From assembly GCF_014650875.1 (NCBI RefSeq), contig NZ_BMVU01000010.1:62001-126000 (forward strand): a DNA stretch of 64,000 bases. The letters are read 5' to 3'. Shown here piece after piece: positions 1 to 8,056 of this stretch (its first letter is position 1; each line of letters starts with the position of its first letter). The DNA comes from Streptomyces minutiscleroticus. Its GTDB lineage: Bacteria; Actinomycetota; Actinomycetes; Streptomycetales; Streptomycetaceae. Both the position numbers and the translations under genes were made by a program. Below the pieces are notes generated by a model. It was not told the DNA's origin. It saw nothing but the letters and a program-made list of their open reading frames with translations, and made no database searches.

Positions 1-986
1 GACGACGGGATCTCGAACTCGGCCAGGCCGCCGATGCCCTTGCCCTGGCCGAGCGCGCGGGCCAGGTCGATCGCGGAGGCGGCCATGGTCGGCGGGTACA
101 GGACGGTCGCCTTCAGCACGCCGTCGTCGGCCTCGATGGCCTGCATGGCGGAGAGCGCGCCCGCTCCGCCCACCATCAGGAAGTCGTCGCGGCCCGCCTG
201 CTCGATGGCGCGCAGGGCGCCCACGCCCTGGTCGTCGTCGTGGTTCCACAGGGCGTCGAACCCGGACTGCGCCTGGAGCAGCTGCGCCATCTTGGCCTGG
301 CCGGACTCGACGGTGAAGTCGGCGGCCTGCCGGGCGACCTTCTTGATGTTCGGGTAGTTCTTCAGGGCCGCGTCGAAGCCCGCGGTGCGCTGCTTGGTCA
401 GCTCCAGGTTGTCCAACCCTGCCAGCTCGACGACCTTGGCGTTCTCCTTGTCCTTGAGCTTCTCGCCGATGTAGTGGCCGGCGTTGAGGCCCATGCCGTA
501 GTTGTCGCCGCCGATGTAGCAGCGGTACGCCTGCGGGGAGTTGAAGATGCGGTCCAGGTTGACCACGGGGATGCCCGCGCGCATCGCCTTCAGTCCGACC
601 TGGGTGAGGGCCTTGCCGTCGGCCGGCAGGATCACCAGGACGTCGACCTTCTTGTTGATCAGGGTCTCGATCTGGCCGATCTGCGCGGCGGTGTCGTTGG
701 AGCCCTCGGTGACCTCCAGCGTGACGTCCTCGTACTTCTCCGCGCGGCTCTTGGCGTTCTCGTTGACGGCGTTGAGCCAGCCGTGGTCGGCCTGCGGTCC
801 GGCGTAGCCGATGGTGACGGCCTTGCCGGGCTTGTCGTCGGCGGCCGGCCGGGTGTCGGCGCCGGTCTTCTCCCCGCTGTCGGCGGGCTCGTTGCTGGTG
901 CAGGCGGTGAGGAACGCGCCGGCCGAGACGGCGGCGGTGCCGAAGAGCAGTCCTCTGCGGCTCGTGAGGCTCCTGGACTCTGGCAT
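1..986 (-). CDS. Sugar ABC transporter substrate-binding lipoprotein (C-terminus outside window)
   Basis: The frame stays open from an ATG at 986 to the window edge, giving 328 codons of a periplasmic-binding-protein type 4 (ribose-binding-like) lipoprotein. The N-terminus has a twin-arginine-like SRRG stretch, a hydrophobic core and the lipobox LTAC, so the mature protein should be anchored to the outer face of the membrane by a lipidated cysteine. The family pattern of TIGYAGPQADHGW near the start and the NHDDDQG motif late in the sequence match solute binding proteins for pentoses or hexoses. It lies 65 bp downstream of the permease on the same strand and is the third gene of the importer operon. 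The actual sugar cannot be read from the sequence. Confidence 0.9.
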   Translation of the reverse strand, partial: MPESRSLTSRRGLLFGTAAVSAGAFLTACTSNEPADSGEKTGADTRPAADDKPGKAVTIGYAGPQADHGWLNAVNENAKSRAEKYEDVTLEVTEGSNDTAAQIGQIETLINKKVDVLVILPADGKALTQVGLKAMRAGIPVVNLDRIFNSPQAYRCYIGGDNYGMGLNAGHYIGEKLKDKENAKVVELAGLDNLELTKQRTAGFDAALKNYPNIKKVARQAADFTVESGQAKMAQLLQAQSGFDALWNHDDDQGVGALRAIEQAGRDDFLMVGGAGALSAMQAIEADDGVLKATVLYPPTMAASAIDLARALGQGKGIGGLAEFEIPS

Positions 987-1051
987 GGCGGTGGACCCTT
1001 CCCGTAGGGCGGTGGGCGGTGGGGCTGGGGGTGGCGGTGCGGCCGGTGGGG

Positions 1052-2068
1052 TCAGTCGCGCGCGGTGCGTCGCTGGACCAGGACGGCGGCGACGATGATC
1101 GCCCCCTTGGCGATCTGCTGGACGTCGGTCTGCAGGTTGTTCAGCGCGAAGATGTTGGTGATCGTGGTGAAGATCAGGACGCCGAGGACGGAGCCGACGA
1201 TCGTGCCGCGGCCGCCGCTGAGCAGCGTGCCGCCGATGATCGCGGCCGCGATGGCGTCCAGCTCGTAGAGGTTGCCGTTGGTGTTCTGGCCCGAGCCGGA
1301 GAGCACGATCAGCAGGAAGGCGGCGATGCCGCAGCACAGCCCGGACAGCAGGTAGAGGTAGAGGCGCTGGCGGCGGACGTCGATGCCGGCGAGGCGGGCG
1401 GCCTCCGCGTTGCCGCCGACGGCGACCGTGCGGCGGCCGAAGGTGGTGCGGTTCAGGACGAGCCAGCCGGCGACCGTGACCGCCGCGAAGACCAGGACCA
1501 GCGGCGGGACGCCGAGGACGTAGGAGTCGCGCTCGCCGAGGTCGAGGATGCCGTCGACGGTGACGACCTGGGTCTTGCCGTCGGTGATCTGCAGCGCCAG
1601 GCCCCGGGCCGAGGCGAGCATGGCGAGGGTCGCGATGAAGGGCACCATGGCGCCGTAGGCGATGAGCACGCCGTTGACCAGGCCGCAGCCCACGCCGACG
1701 ATCACCGCGGTGAACAGGATGCCCAGGAAGCCGTACTCCTGGGTGGCGACCGTGGTGGCCCACACGGAGGCGAGGGCGACGATCGCGCCGACCGAGAGGT
1801 CGATGCCTCCGGAGATGATGACGAAGGTCATGCCGACCGTGACGACGCCGATGACCGACGCCTGGGTGAGCACGAGCTGGAGGTTGCGGGTGTCGAGGAA
1901 CTCGTCGGGCTTGGTGATGCCGCCGATGAGGACCAGGGCGGCGAGCACCCCGAGCAGCGAGAGCGTGCGCACGTCCGCGCGGGCCGTGACGGCCCGCCAC
2001 GGGGTCGCCGCCGGTGCCGCCATCAGCTTCTCGCCGCCGTCGCGGGGCGGGGACACGGGCTGTGTCAT
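1052..2068 (-). CDS. Sugar ABC transporter permease (RbsC/XylH-like)
   Basis: This 338-residue protein is a hydrophobic membrane protein with about nine predicted transmembrane segments and the typical sugar-permease stretch SGGIDLSVGAIVAL followed by GGNAEAARLAGI, which is the cytoplasmic coupling loop of the BPD_transp_2 family. The ATG at 2068 overlaps the TGA of the upstream ATPase gene as ATGA, so translation of the two is probably coupled and they should form one complex (two permeases, one tandem ATPase, one binding lipoprotein). The N-terminal 30 residues before the first helix are polar and alanine-rich. The substrate is unknown, although a ROK regulator next door supports a sugar. 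Confidence 0.93.
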   Translation of the reverse strand: MTQPVSPPRDGGEKLMAAPAATPWRAVTARADVRTLSLLGVLAALVLIGGITKPDEFLDTRNLQLVLTQASVIGVVTVGMTFVIISGGIDLSVGAIVALASVWATTVATQEYGFLGILFTAVIVGVGCGLVNGVLIAYGAMVPFIATLAMLASARGLALQITDGKTQVVTVDGILDLGERDSYVLGVPPLVLVFAAVTVAGWLVLNRTTFGRRTVAVGGNAEAARLAGIDVRRQRLYLYLLSGLCCGIAAFLLIVLSGSGQNTNGNLYELDAIAAAIIGGTLLSGGRGTIVGSVLGVLIFTTITNIFALNNLQTDVQQIAKGAIIVAAVLVQRRTARD

Positions 2069-3582
2069 GACGCGGGCGTTCCTTCCATGACCAGGTCGAG
2101 TACGCGGTGTTCGTCCAGCTCCGCGGCCGGCGCCGTGTGCACGACGCGGCCCTCGCGGAGCACCAGTACGCGGTCGGCGAGGCCGAGGACCTCCGGCACC
2201 TCGCTGGAGACCAGCAGGACGGCGAGGCCCTCGTCGGCCAGGCGGCGGACGACGGCGTACAGCTCGGCGCGGGCGCCGACGTCGACGCCGCGGGTGGGCT
2301 CGTCGAGCAGCAGCACCTTGCAGCCGCGCAGCAGCCAGCGGGCCAGGACGGCCTTCTGCTGGTTGCCGCCGGACAGGGTGCGCACGGGCACGGCCGGGTC
2401 GTCGGGCCGCAGCGACAGCTCGCGCACGGCCCCGCGCGCGGCCTCGCGCTCGGCGCCGCGGTCGAGCCAGCCGCCGCGCGAGAAGCGGGACATGGAGGAG
2501 ACCGACACGTTGTTGGTGACGGACTCCAGCATCAGCAGGGCCTGCGCCTTGCGCTCCTCGGGGGCGAGGCCGAGGCCGGCCCGGACCGCCGCGCGCACGC
2601 TGCCCGGCCGCAGCGGCCGCCCGTCGACGAGCACGCGCCCCGCGGTGGACTTGCGGGCGCCGTAGATCGTCTCCAGGACCTCGGAGCGCCCGGAACCCAC
2701 GAGACCCGCGAGACCGACGATCTCGCCGGGGCGCACGGCCAGGTCGAGGGGGGCGAACTCGCCCCTGCGGGTCAGCCCCTCCACGGTCAGCACGGGTTCG
2801 GGCAGGTCCCGGTGCCCGGGCCGCGCGGGGAAGACGTACTCGACGTTGCGGCCCGTCATCAGCGCGACGACCTCGCTGGTCGGCGTGGTCTTGGCGGGCA
2901 GGTTGCGGGCGACGGCGCGGCCGTCCTTCAGGACGGTCACCCGGTCCCCGATGCGCCGGATCTCCTCCAGGCGGTGCGAGATGTAGACGACGGCGACGCC
3001 GTCCGCCGTCAGGCCGTCCACGATGCGGAAGAGGTTGTCGACCTCGTCCGGGTCGAGGGCGGCCGACGGCTCGTCCATCACGATGAGCCGTACGTCGTGG
3101 GAGAGCGCCCGCGCCATGGAGACGATCTGCTGCTGGGCGGCGGACAGGTCGCCGACGAGCCGCGCCGGGTCGATCTCGGGGTGCCCGAGGCGGCGCAGCA
3201 GCGCGGCGGTCGCCGTCCGCGCCTCCTTGCCCCGCACGACGAACCCGGCGGCGGTCGGCTCGTGCCCGAGGTGCACGTTCTCGGCCACGGACAGGCCCTC
3301 CACCAGGTCGAGCTCCTGGTAGATGGTGGCGATGCCGAGGCGCATGGCGGCGATGGGCGAGCGCAGGACGACGGACTCGCCGCGCCAGCCGATCGTGCCG
3401 TCGTCCGGCTGGTGGGCGCCGGCGAGCACCTTGATGAGGGTGGACTTGCCGGCGCCGTTCTGGCCGAGCAGGCAGTGCACCTCTCCGGGCAGGACCTCCA
3501 GGTCCACGCCGTCGAGGGCGCGGACGCCGGGGAAGGACTTGGTGATGCCGGACATGGTGAGCAGCGGTGGTTCTGGTGCCAT
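2065..3582 (-). CDS. Sugar ABC transporter ATP-binding protein, two nucleotide-binding domains
   Basis: This 505-residue protein has two fused ABC domains, as in RbsA, XylG and MglA. Domain 1 has the Walker A motif GQNGAGKST at residues 40-48, a signature region beginning LSAAQQQ, and Walker B LIVMDEPSAAL. Domain 2 has a degenerate P-loop region, the signature LSGGNQQK and Walker B LLLDEPTRGVDVG. That asymmetry is normal for carbohydrate importers, where the second domain is the weaker ATPase. I chose the ATG at 3582; an in-frame GTG at 3618 would add twelve Pro/Gly-rich residues. It is first in an ATPase-permease-binding protein operon, an order that differs from the more usual binding-protein-first arrangement. 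Confidence 0.92.
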   Translation of the reverse strand: MAPEPPLLTMSGITKSFPGVRALDGVDLEVLPGEVHCLLGQNGAGKSTLIKVLAGAHQPDDGTIGWRGESVVLRSPIAAMRLGIATIYQELDLVEGLSVAENVHLGHEPTAAGFVVRGKEARTATAALLRRLGHPEIDPARLVGDLSAAQQQIVSMARALSHDVRLIVMDEPSAALDPDEVDNLFRIVDGLTADGVAVVYISHRLEEIRRIGDRVTVLKDGRAVARNLPAKTTPTSEVVALMTGRNVEYVFPARPGHRDLPEPVLTVEGLTRRGEFAPLDLAVRPGEIVGLAGLVGSGRSEVLETIYGARKSTAGRVLVDGRPLRPGSVRAAVRAGLGLAPEERKAQALLMLESVTNNVSVSSMSRFSRGGWLDRGAEREAARGAVRELSLRPDDPAVPVRTLSGGNQQKAVLARWLLRGCKVLLLDEPTRGVDVGARAELYAVVRRLADEGLAVLLVSSEVPEVLGLADRVLVLREGRVVHTAPAAELDEHRVLDLVMEGTPAS

Positions 3583-3715
3583 GACGGGTCCATTCGGCGA
3601 ATGGGGCCCCTTGGCCACCGCGCCCGGACGGGGCCGGGCAGGGCGGATCGGGGACCGGATTCGGGGCAGGGCGGTCTTGCGGCAGGGCGGAGCGGTGCGC
3701 TGGGCGGGGGCGGGT

Positions 3716-3725
3716 TACACGTGTA
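3716..3725. promoter_or_regulatory. Perfect palindrome TACACGTGTA, possible operator of the sugar operon
   Basis: A 10-bp perfect palindrome lies about 135 bp upstream of the ATPase start, in one of the few A/T-containing spots of this gap. ROK regulators bind short dyads near sugar operons, so it is a candidate operator, but no experimental site matches it that I can recall. Confidence 0.3.
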
Positions 3726-3794
3726 GGGGAACAACGGTGGTGGTGCGACTCGGAGGCGCGCCGCACCGCGGGGTGCGCGGCGGTACGCGGGGTG

Positions 3795-4074
3795 GTGCGG
3801 CTCGGGTACCGGGGTGCGGGTGGTACTGCGGCTCGGGGGGTACGGGGCCGTGCGGGACCGTGCTCGGTGGTGCGGGTGGTGCGGCTCGGGGTACGGGGCC
3901 GTGCTCGGTGGGGCCGGGCGGTGCGGGGTGGTGCGTGTGGTGCGGGGCGGTGCGGCTCGGTGGTGCGGCTCGGGGCGGGACCGTGCGCGGGGCGCCGGGC
4001 GGTACGGGCCGTGCCCGGCGGTGGTGCGGGTGGTGCGGCTCTGAGGTACGGGGCCGTGCTCGGTGGTGCGGCTC
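3795..4074. repeat. Degenerate G-rich repeat array in the gap between the ROK gene and the ABC operon
   Basis: The 9-mer GTGCGGCTC occurs six times exactly (3795, 3879, 3950, 3963, 4033 and 4066), usually preceded by GGTG, and is interspersed with TACGGGGCCGTG blocks, two of them extended to GGTACGGGGCCGTGCTCGGT near 3890 and 4046. The plus strand is extremely rich in G and T with many GGG/GGGG runs, while the minus strand, which is the coding strand of both flanking genes, is C-rich. No credible gene is present: reading frames here translate to repetitive Gly/Arg/Cys peptides. The block fills most of the 530 bp between the ROK stop and the ATPase start. Confidence 0.8.
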
Positions 4075-4115
4075 TTGCCTGTGGTGCGCTTACCGGTGGT
4101 GCTCTTGCGGGCGGG

Positions 4116-5306
4116 TCACGCGGGTGAGAACAGGTGGTCGCTGATGAGCCGGGCCGCGCCGATGACTCCGGCGGTCGGCCCCAGCTCGCCCAGGACGATG
4201 GGCAGGTTGCCGGTCGCCAGGGGCAGCGACTGGCGGTAGACCTGGGTGCGGATCGCGGCGAGCAGCGTGTGGCCGAGGCCGGTCACCCCGCCGCCGATCA
4301 CCACCAGGCCGGGGTTGAAGAACGACACCAGTGCGGCGATGACCTGGCCGGTGCGGGCGCCGCCCTCGCGGATCAGGTCGAGCGCGGTGGCGTCCCCGGC
4401 GGCGGCCGCGGCGGCGACGTCGACGGCGCTGAGGGCGCCGTTCGCGGCCAGCCGTGCCGCCAGCTCCGGCGACTGCCCCTGCTGGGCGGCCTCGGTGGCG
4501 TCCCGGGCGAGGGCGGCGCCGCTGAAGTGGGCCTCCAGGCAGCCGCGGTTGCCGCAGGCGCACGGGCGTCCCTCGGGCACGGCCTGGATGTGCCCGATGT
4601 CGCCGGCGCTGCCGGTCGTCCCGCGGTGGACCTCGCCGCCGACGACGATGCCGCACCCTATGCCGGTGCCGATCTTGACGCAGAGGAAGTCGCCCACGGA
4701 GCGCGCGACGCCCGCGTGCTGCTCCCCCATCGCCATCAGGTTCACGTCGTTGTCGACCATGACGGGGCAGCCCAGTTCCTGGCTGAGCGCCTCGCGCACC
4801 GGGAACCCGCCCCAGCCCGGCATGATCGGCGGGGCGACCGGCACGCCCTCGGGGAAGCGGACGGGTCCGGGGACGCCGATGCCGGCGCCGTCGAACCCCT
4901 CCGCGAGCCCGGAGGCCCGCAGCTTGCCCGCCATCGCCAGGACCTGCTCGAAGACCGCGACCGGTCCCTCGCGCACGTCCATGGGCTGGTTGATGTGGCC
5001 GAGCACCTCCAGCTCGGCGTTGGTGACGGCCACGTCGACCGAGGTGGCGCCGATGTCGACGCCGAGGAAGCGCAGGGCGGGGGCGAGCCGGATGTTGTGG
5101 GAGCGGCGGCCGCCGCGCGAGGCGGCGAGTCCGTCGGCCACCACGAGGCCCGTCTCCAGCAGCCGGTCCACCTCCACCGCCAGCTTCGACCGGGAGAGGT
5201 CGACCTGGTCGCCCAGCTGGGCGCGGGAGTTGGGGCCGCCGTCGCGCAGCAGTCGCAGCAACCGGGCCTGGTGGGCGTTGGCGGGCCGTGCCGTCATACG
5301 TCTCAC
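4116..5306 (-). CDS. ROK-family transcriptional regulator
   Basis: The product of about 396 residues begins with a winged helix-turn-helix (NAHQARLLRLLRDGG through LSRSKLAVEVDRLLETG) and continues with a sugar-kinase-like ROK domain. The phosphate-binding start DIGATSVDVAVTN and the zinc motif CACGNRGCLEA are present; the zinc cysteines are required for DNA binding in NagC and Mlc. A GTG at 5306 has a GGAGG five bases upstream, while the ATG at 5297 is 14 bases away from it, so I prefer the GTG. The gene lies upstream of the sugar importer on the same strand and probably controls it in response to a sugar or sugar phosphate. It resembles the Streptomyces Rok7B7 class, but I cannot assign orthology. 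Confidence 0.9.
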   Translation of the reverse strand: MRRMTARPANAHQARLLRLLRDGGPNSRAQLGDQVDLSRSKLAVEVDRLLETGLVVADGLAASRGGRRSHNIRLAPALRFLGVDIGATSVDVAVTNAELEVLGHINQPMDVREGPVAVFEQVLAMAGKLRASGLAEGFDGAGIGVPGPVRFPEGVPVAPPIMPGWGGFPVREALSQELGCPVMVDNDVNLMAMGEQHAGVARSVGDFLCVKIGTGIGCGIVVGGEVHRGTTGSAGDIGHIQAVPEGRPCACGNRGCLEAHFSGAALARDATEAAQQGQSPELAARLAANGALSAVDVAAAAAAGDATALDLIREGGARTGQVIAALVSFFNPGLVVIGGGVTGLGHTLLAAIRTQVYRQSLPLATGNLPIVLGELGPTAGVIGAARLISDHLFSPA

Positions 5307-5483
5307 GATCCCCTCCCCGCCTCGTAGGCCACTGTCCGCTGCACACTGTCTGCCGGGCTTTCGAGGGGAACGTAGCAGTGGCCGCCCACCCTGGGAAGAA
5401 GTTGCGCAGGAATTGCCCTCAGCTTTTTCCACTCACAGGACAAAGCGGGGTCGGCGCGAGGACGATCTGCGACGCGCGGCTCC

Positions 5484-5514
5484 GTCAACTCGCTTACTCA
5501 CAACCGTTGTTGAC
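5484..5514. promoter_or_regulatory. Nested dyads upstream of the ROK gene
   Basis: ACAAC-C-GTTGT (5500-5510) is a perfect inverted repeat with a one-base centre, and it sits inside a wider pair GTCAAC (5484) and GTTGAC (5509). On the minus strand the GTTGAC element also resembles a -35 box for the ROK gene about 180 bp downstream. Autoregulation by ROK proteins is common. This is the only clearly structured part of the 316-bp gap. Confidence 0.4.
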
Positions 5515-5622
5515 TTGACGTCACCGACTGCGGGAGAGGCTCCGTGCGCAGGGAACGCCCGCGTGCACAGGCACGTGGGCGTCGGTCACAACGGCCGGCC
5601 GCGGCGCGGGGCGCCGGCCGGT

Positions 5623-6300
5623 TCAGCCCTTCTCGCGGTCGTGGTACGTCCGCCGCGTGTGCTCCGTGTGGGCGCGCATCACCTCGGTGGCGCGGGCCTC
5701 GTCGCGGGCGGCGACGGCGGCGATCAGCTCGCGGTGCTCGATCCAGGACTGGTGCCCGCGCTGCCGGGCGACCGGCGTGTAGTACCAGCGGACCCGCCGG
5801 TCGACCTGCGCGGCCAGCTCGGCCAGCACGGCGTTGCCGGCCAGCTCCATGATCTTGGCGTGGAAGCGGGCGTTCAGCGCGACCGCGCCGTCCACGTCGT
5901 CCGCGGCGACCGCGCGCTCGCCCTCCTCGCACAGCTCCTCCAGGGCGGCGATCCCCGCCGAGCCCGCGGTGGCGGCGGCGAGGCGGGCCGCCTCGGCCTC
6001 CAGCAGCGTGCGCACGGTGAGCAGCTGATCGGCCTCGTCCTCGGTGGGCTCGTGCACGAACGCGCCCTGGGCGGGCCGCAGGTCCACCCAGCCCTCGGTG
6101 TTGAGCCGCTGCAGCGCCTCGCGCACGGGCTGCCGGGAGACCCCGAGGTGCCCGGCGAGCTCGCTCTCGACCAGGTGCTGGCCCGGCTGGAGCGCGCGGG
6201 TGGTGATGAGTTCGAGCAGCGCCTCGTAGACGCGGTCCCGCAGCGGTCCGGGCCGCTCGAGCCTGGGCACCGCCCCCTGGGGCAGTCCTGTCGACAGCAT
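5623..6300 (-). CDS. GntR-family regulator, FadR/FCD subfamily
   Basis: The 225-residue protein has an N-terminal winged helix (about residues 18-85, including LAGHLGVSRQPVREALQRL) and a C-terminal all-helical FCD ligand domain (about 95-215). The FCD metal-binding pattern of Asp/His residues is visible around LNARFHAKIMELAGN and later WIEHRELIAAV. Family members repress genes for metabolism of acids or sugars and are released by small carboxylates. It is separated from the ROK gene downstream by 316 bp and from KAS III upstream by a repeat-rich, hairpin-containing gap, so it is probably transcribed alone. Its targets are not evident; the adjacent KAS III is one possibility. Confidence 0.9.
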   Translation of the reverse strand: MLSTGLPQGAVPRLERPGPLRDRVYEALLELITTRALQPGQHLVESELAGHLGVSRQPVREALQRLNTEGWVDLRPAQGAFVHEPTEDEADQLLTVRTLLEAEAARLAAATAGSAGIAALEELCEEGERAVAADDVDGAVALNARFHAKIMELAGNAVLAELAAQVDRRVRWYYTPVARQRGHQSWIEHRELIAAVAARDEARATEVMRAHTEHTRRTYHDREKG

Positions 6301-6483
6301 CGCGGTCCCCCTCCTGGTGGCGCGGCGGCCAGAGCCAAGTATGAATTGTCTTTCGTCTACAGTCTACGGAGCTCAGAGGCCAGGCCCCCTGGACGTCGGC
6401 CTCGTCACAGCACCCGGCGCCCGGCGCCCGGCCACGATCGCCCGCGACCGACCGCGGCCGTCTCCGGCCGGTCCCCTTCCCGG

Positions 6484-6607
6484 CACCCCCGTTCCGGTTT
6501 CCGGCACCCCCGTTCAGGGCGTTCCCGATCCGGACGTTCCCGATCCGGGCAGCGCGAAGCCGTGCACGGTCGCGTTCCCGTCCCGGACAGCACGAAGCCG
6601 TGCACGG
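6484..6607. repeat. Short imperfect direct repeats between gntR and the KAS III gene
   Basis: Several short units occur twice in a row here: GGCACCCCCGTTC near 6482 and 6502, GTTCCCGATCCGG near 6520 and 6535, and ACGAAGCCGTGCACGGT around 6592 with a near copy around 6554. The palindrome CCGTGCACGG is present three times in total (6560, 6598, 6622). The reading frames across the block give only repetitive peptides, so I see no gene in this 390-bp gap. Confidence 0.65.
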
Positions 6608-6631
6608 TGTCCCGCACGACACCGTGCACGG
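6598..6631. terminator. Perfect 13-bp hairpin downstream of the KAS III gene
   Basis: Arms 6598-6610 and 6619-6631 are exact reverse complements (CCGTGCACGGTGT) with an 8-base loop. It lies 60 bases past the KAS III stop codon on that gene's strand and has no U-tract, as usual for Streptomyces terminators. Confidence 0.7.
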
Positions 6632-6690
6632 CCGCTCGTACGCGCGCGCCCTCGCCGGCCGCACGACGGCTCGGGCGCGAGGCCCAGGGC

Positions 6691-7638
6691 CTAGGGGCAG
6701 CGCACGACCTGCCCGGCGTACGAGAGGTTGCCGCCGAAGCCGAACAGCAGCACCGGGTCGCCGGAGGCGATCTCGCCGCGCTCCACGAGCTTGGAGAACG
6801 CGAGCGGGATGCTGGCGGCGGAGGTGTTGCCCGAGTCGACGACGTCGCGGGCCACGACCGCGCGGACGGCGCCGAGCTTCTCGGCGAGCGGCTCGATGAT
6901 GCGCAGGTTGGCCTGGTGCAGCACGACGGCGGCGAGGTCCTCGGGGGCCAGCCCGGCCCGCTCGCACACCCGGCGCGCGAAGGGCGGCAGCTGGGTGGTG
7001 GCCCAGCGGTAGACGCTCTGGCCCTCCTGGGCGAAGCGGGCGGGCGTGCCCTCGATGCGCACCGCGTGCCCCATCTCCGGCACCGAGCCCCACAGCACCG
7101 GGCCGATGCCCGGCGCCTCGTCCTCGGGGCAGGTCTCGACCACGGCGGCGCCCGCGCCGTCGCCGACGAGCACGCAGGTCGTGCGGTCCGTCCAGTCGGT
7201 CACGTCGGACATCTTGTCGGCCCCGATCACCAGGGCCCGGCGCGCGGCGCCCGCCCGCACCGCGTGGTCGGCGGTGGCCAGCGCGTGGGTGAAGCCCGCG
7301 CAGACGACGTTGATGTCCATGACCGCCGGGGAGGGCATCCCGAGGCGGGCGGCGACCCGGGCGGCGGTGTTCGGGGAGCGGTCGACGGCGGTGGAGGTGG
7401 CGACCAGGACGAGGTCGACGTCCTGCGGCGCCCGGCCGGCCGCGGCCAGCGCCTTGGCGGCGGCGTGCGCGGCCAGCTCGTCGACCGGCTCGTCGGGCCC
7501 TGCGACGTGGCGGGTGCGGATGCCCACCCGGGTCCTGATCCACTCGTCGCTGGTGTCGACCATGCCCGCGAGTTCCTCGTTGGTGAGCACCCGGGCGGGC
7601 TGGTAGTGGCCGAGAGCGGCGATGCGCGTGCCGTTCAT
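6691..7638 (-). CDS. 3-oxoacyl-ACP synthase III family protein (KAS III)
   Basis: This 315-residue thiolase-fold enzyme carries the KAS III triad: Cys in NVVCAGFTHA, His in LHQANLRI and Asn in DSGNTSAAS. The family condenses an acyl-CoA with malonyl-ACP or transfers acyl groups. The ATG at 7638 is preceded by GAGGGG; a longer in-frame start at 7674 would add twelve residues. No acyl carrier protein, FabD or FabF gene lies nearby, and the primary fatty-acid fabH of streptomycetes sits in a fabD-fabH-acpP-fabF cluster, so this is a paralogue. Its substrate could be a branched or unusual starter unit, but that is inference. Confidence 0.9.
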   Translation of the reverse strand: MNGTRIAALGHYQPARVLTNEELAGMVDTSDEWIRTRVGIRTRHVAGPDEPVDELAAHAAAKALAAAGRAPQDVDLVLVATSTAVDRSPNTAARVAARLGMPSPAVMDINVVCAGFTHALATADHAVRAGAARRALVIGADKMSDVTDWTDRTTCVLVGDGAGAAVVETCPEDEAPGIGPVLWGSVPEMGHAVRIEGTPARFAQEGQSVYRWATTQLPPFARRVCERAGLAPEDLAAVVLHQANLRIIEPLAEKLGAVRAVVARDVVDSGNTSAASIPLAFSKLVERGEIASGDPVLLFGFGGNLSYAGQVVRCP

Positions 7639-7866
7639 GGGTGGTTCCCCTCGTTCGCTGGCGGGACCCACCACTCTGCTCAGTGACTCACGGGTACGAC
7701 GGCAGGCGAAGCCACAGATATCGAGGGCCGGGATTGTCGGCTTCCGTCAGGTCCCCGGGCGGACGGGCCCGTGTAACGCACACGAGGGCGCCGCGCCCCG
7801 GGCGTCGTACGGCACGGCACGTCCGTTCGGGCCGGCCTTCGTACGGGCGACCCGCGGGAACGCCGG

Positions 7867-7900
7867 CGGCCCGCCGACCGGGAACCGGTGCGGCGGGCCG
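7867..7900. terminator. Hairpin terminator after the transporter operon
   Basis: A stem of CGGCCCGCCG (7867-7876) with CGGCGGGCCG (7891-7900) is extended inward by ACCGG/CCGGT around a GAA loop with one bulged G. It begins 25 bases after the stop of the small transporter peptide. Nothing else is evident in the 286-bp gap to the KAS III start. Confidence 0.7.
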
Positions 7901-7924
7901 CGGGGACGCCGTACGGCCGTGCCG

Positions 7925-8056
7925 TCAGCCGGTGAAGAGCTGCGTGGCCTTGCGCACCAGTTCGTACAGGCCGTAGCCGAGCGGGAGACCCACCCACAGC
8001 CAGGACAGGACGATCAGGCCGGTGCGACGCGGCTGCGGGCTGCTGTCACTTGACAT
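7925..8056 (-). CDS. Small membrane partner of the OFA transporter (43 residues)
   Basis: An ATG at 8056 lies inside the last codons of the MFS gene (11-bp overlap in another frame) and opens a 43-residue frame. The peptide has a basic N-terminus (SPQPRRTGL), one hydrophobic helix (LIVLSWLWVGLPLGYGLYEL) and a basic C-terminus, ending in TGA at 7925. Peptides of this size and pattern are found directly after OFA-type MFS genes in many actinobacteria and are named MFS transporter small subunits, with no proven function. The overlap implies translational coupling and a 1:1 role beside the transporter. Confidence 0.8.
   Translation of the reverse strand: MSSDSSPQPRRTGLIVLSWLWVGLPLGYGLYELVRKATQLFTG

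Noticed and set aside
1019..2665. Large plus-strand frame opposite the sugar transporter genes
   Set aside because: It is a shadow of the GC-biased coding strand; Asp/Gly/Arg-rich without domains or ribosome binding site.
2065..5306. Assignment of the transporter as xylFGH with the rok7B7 regulator
   Set aside because: The gene order here (ATPase, permease, binding protein) does not match what I recall for xylFGH, and the substrate cannot be inferred from sequence alone.
6405..6629. A 74-residue frame on the minus strand with repeated DTVHG and RERP motifs
   Set aside because: It is the translation of the intergenic direct repeats and the hairpin, has no ribosome binding site and matches no family.
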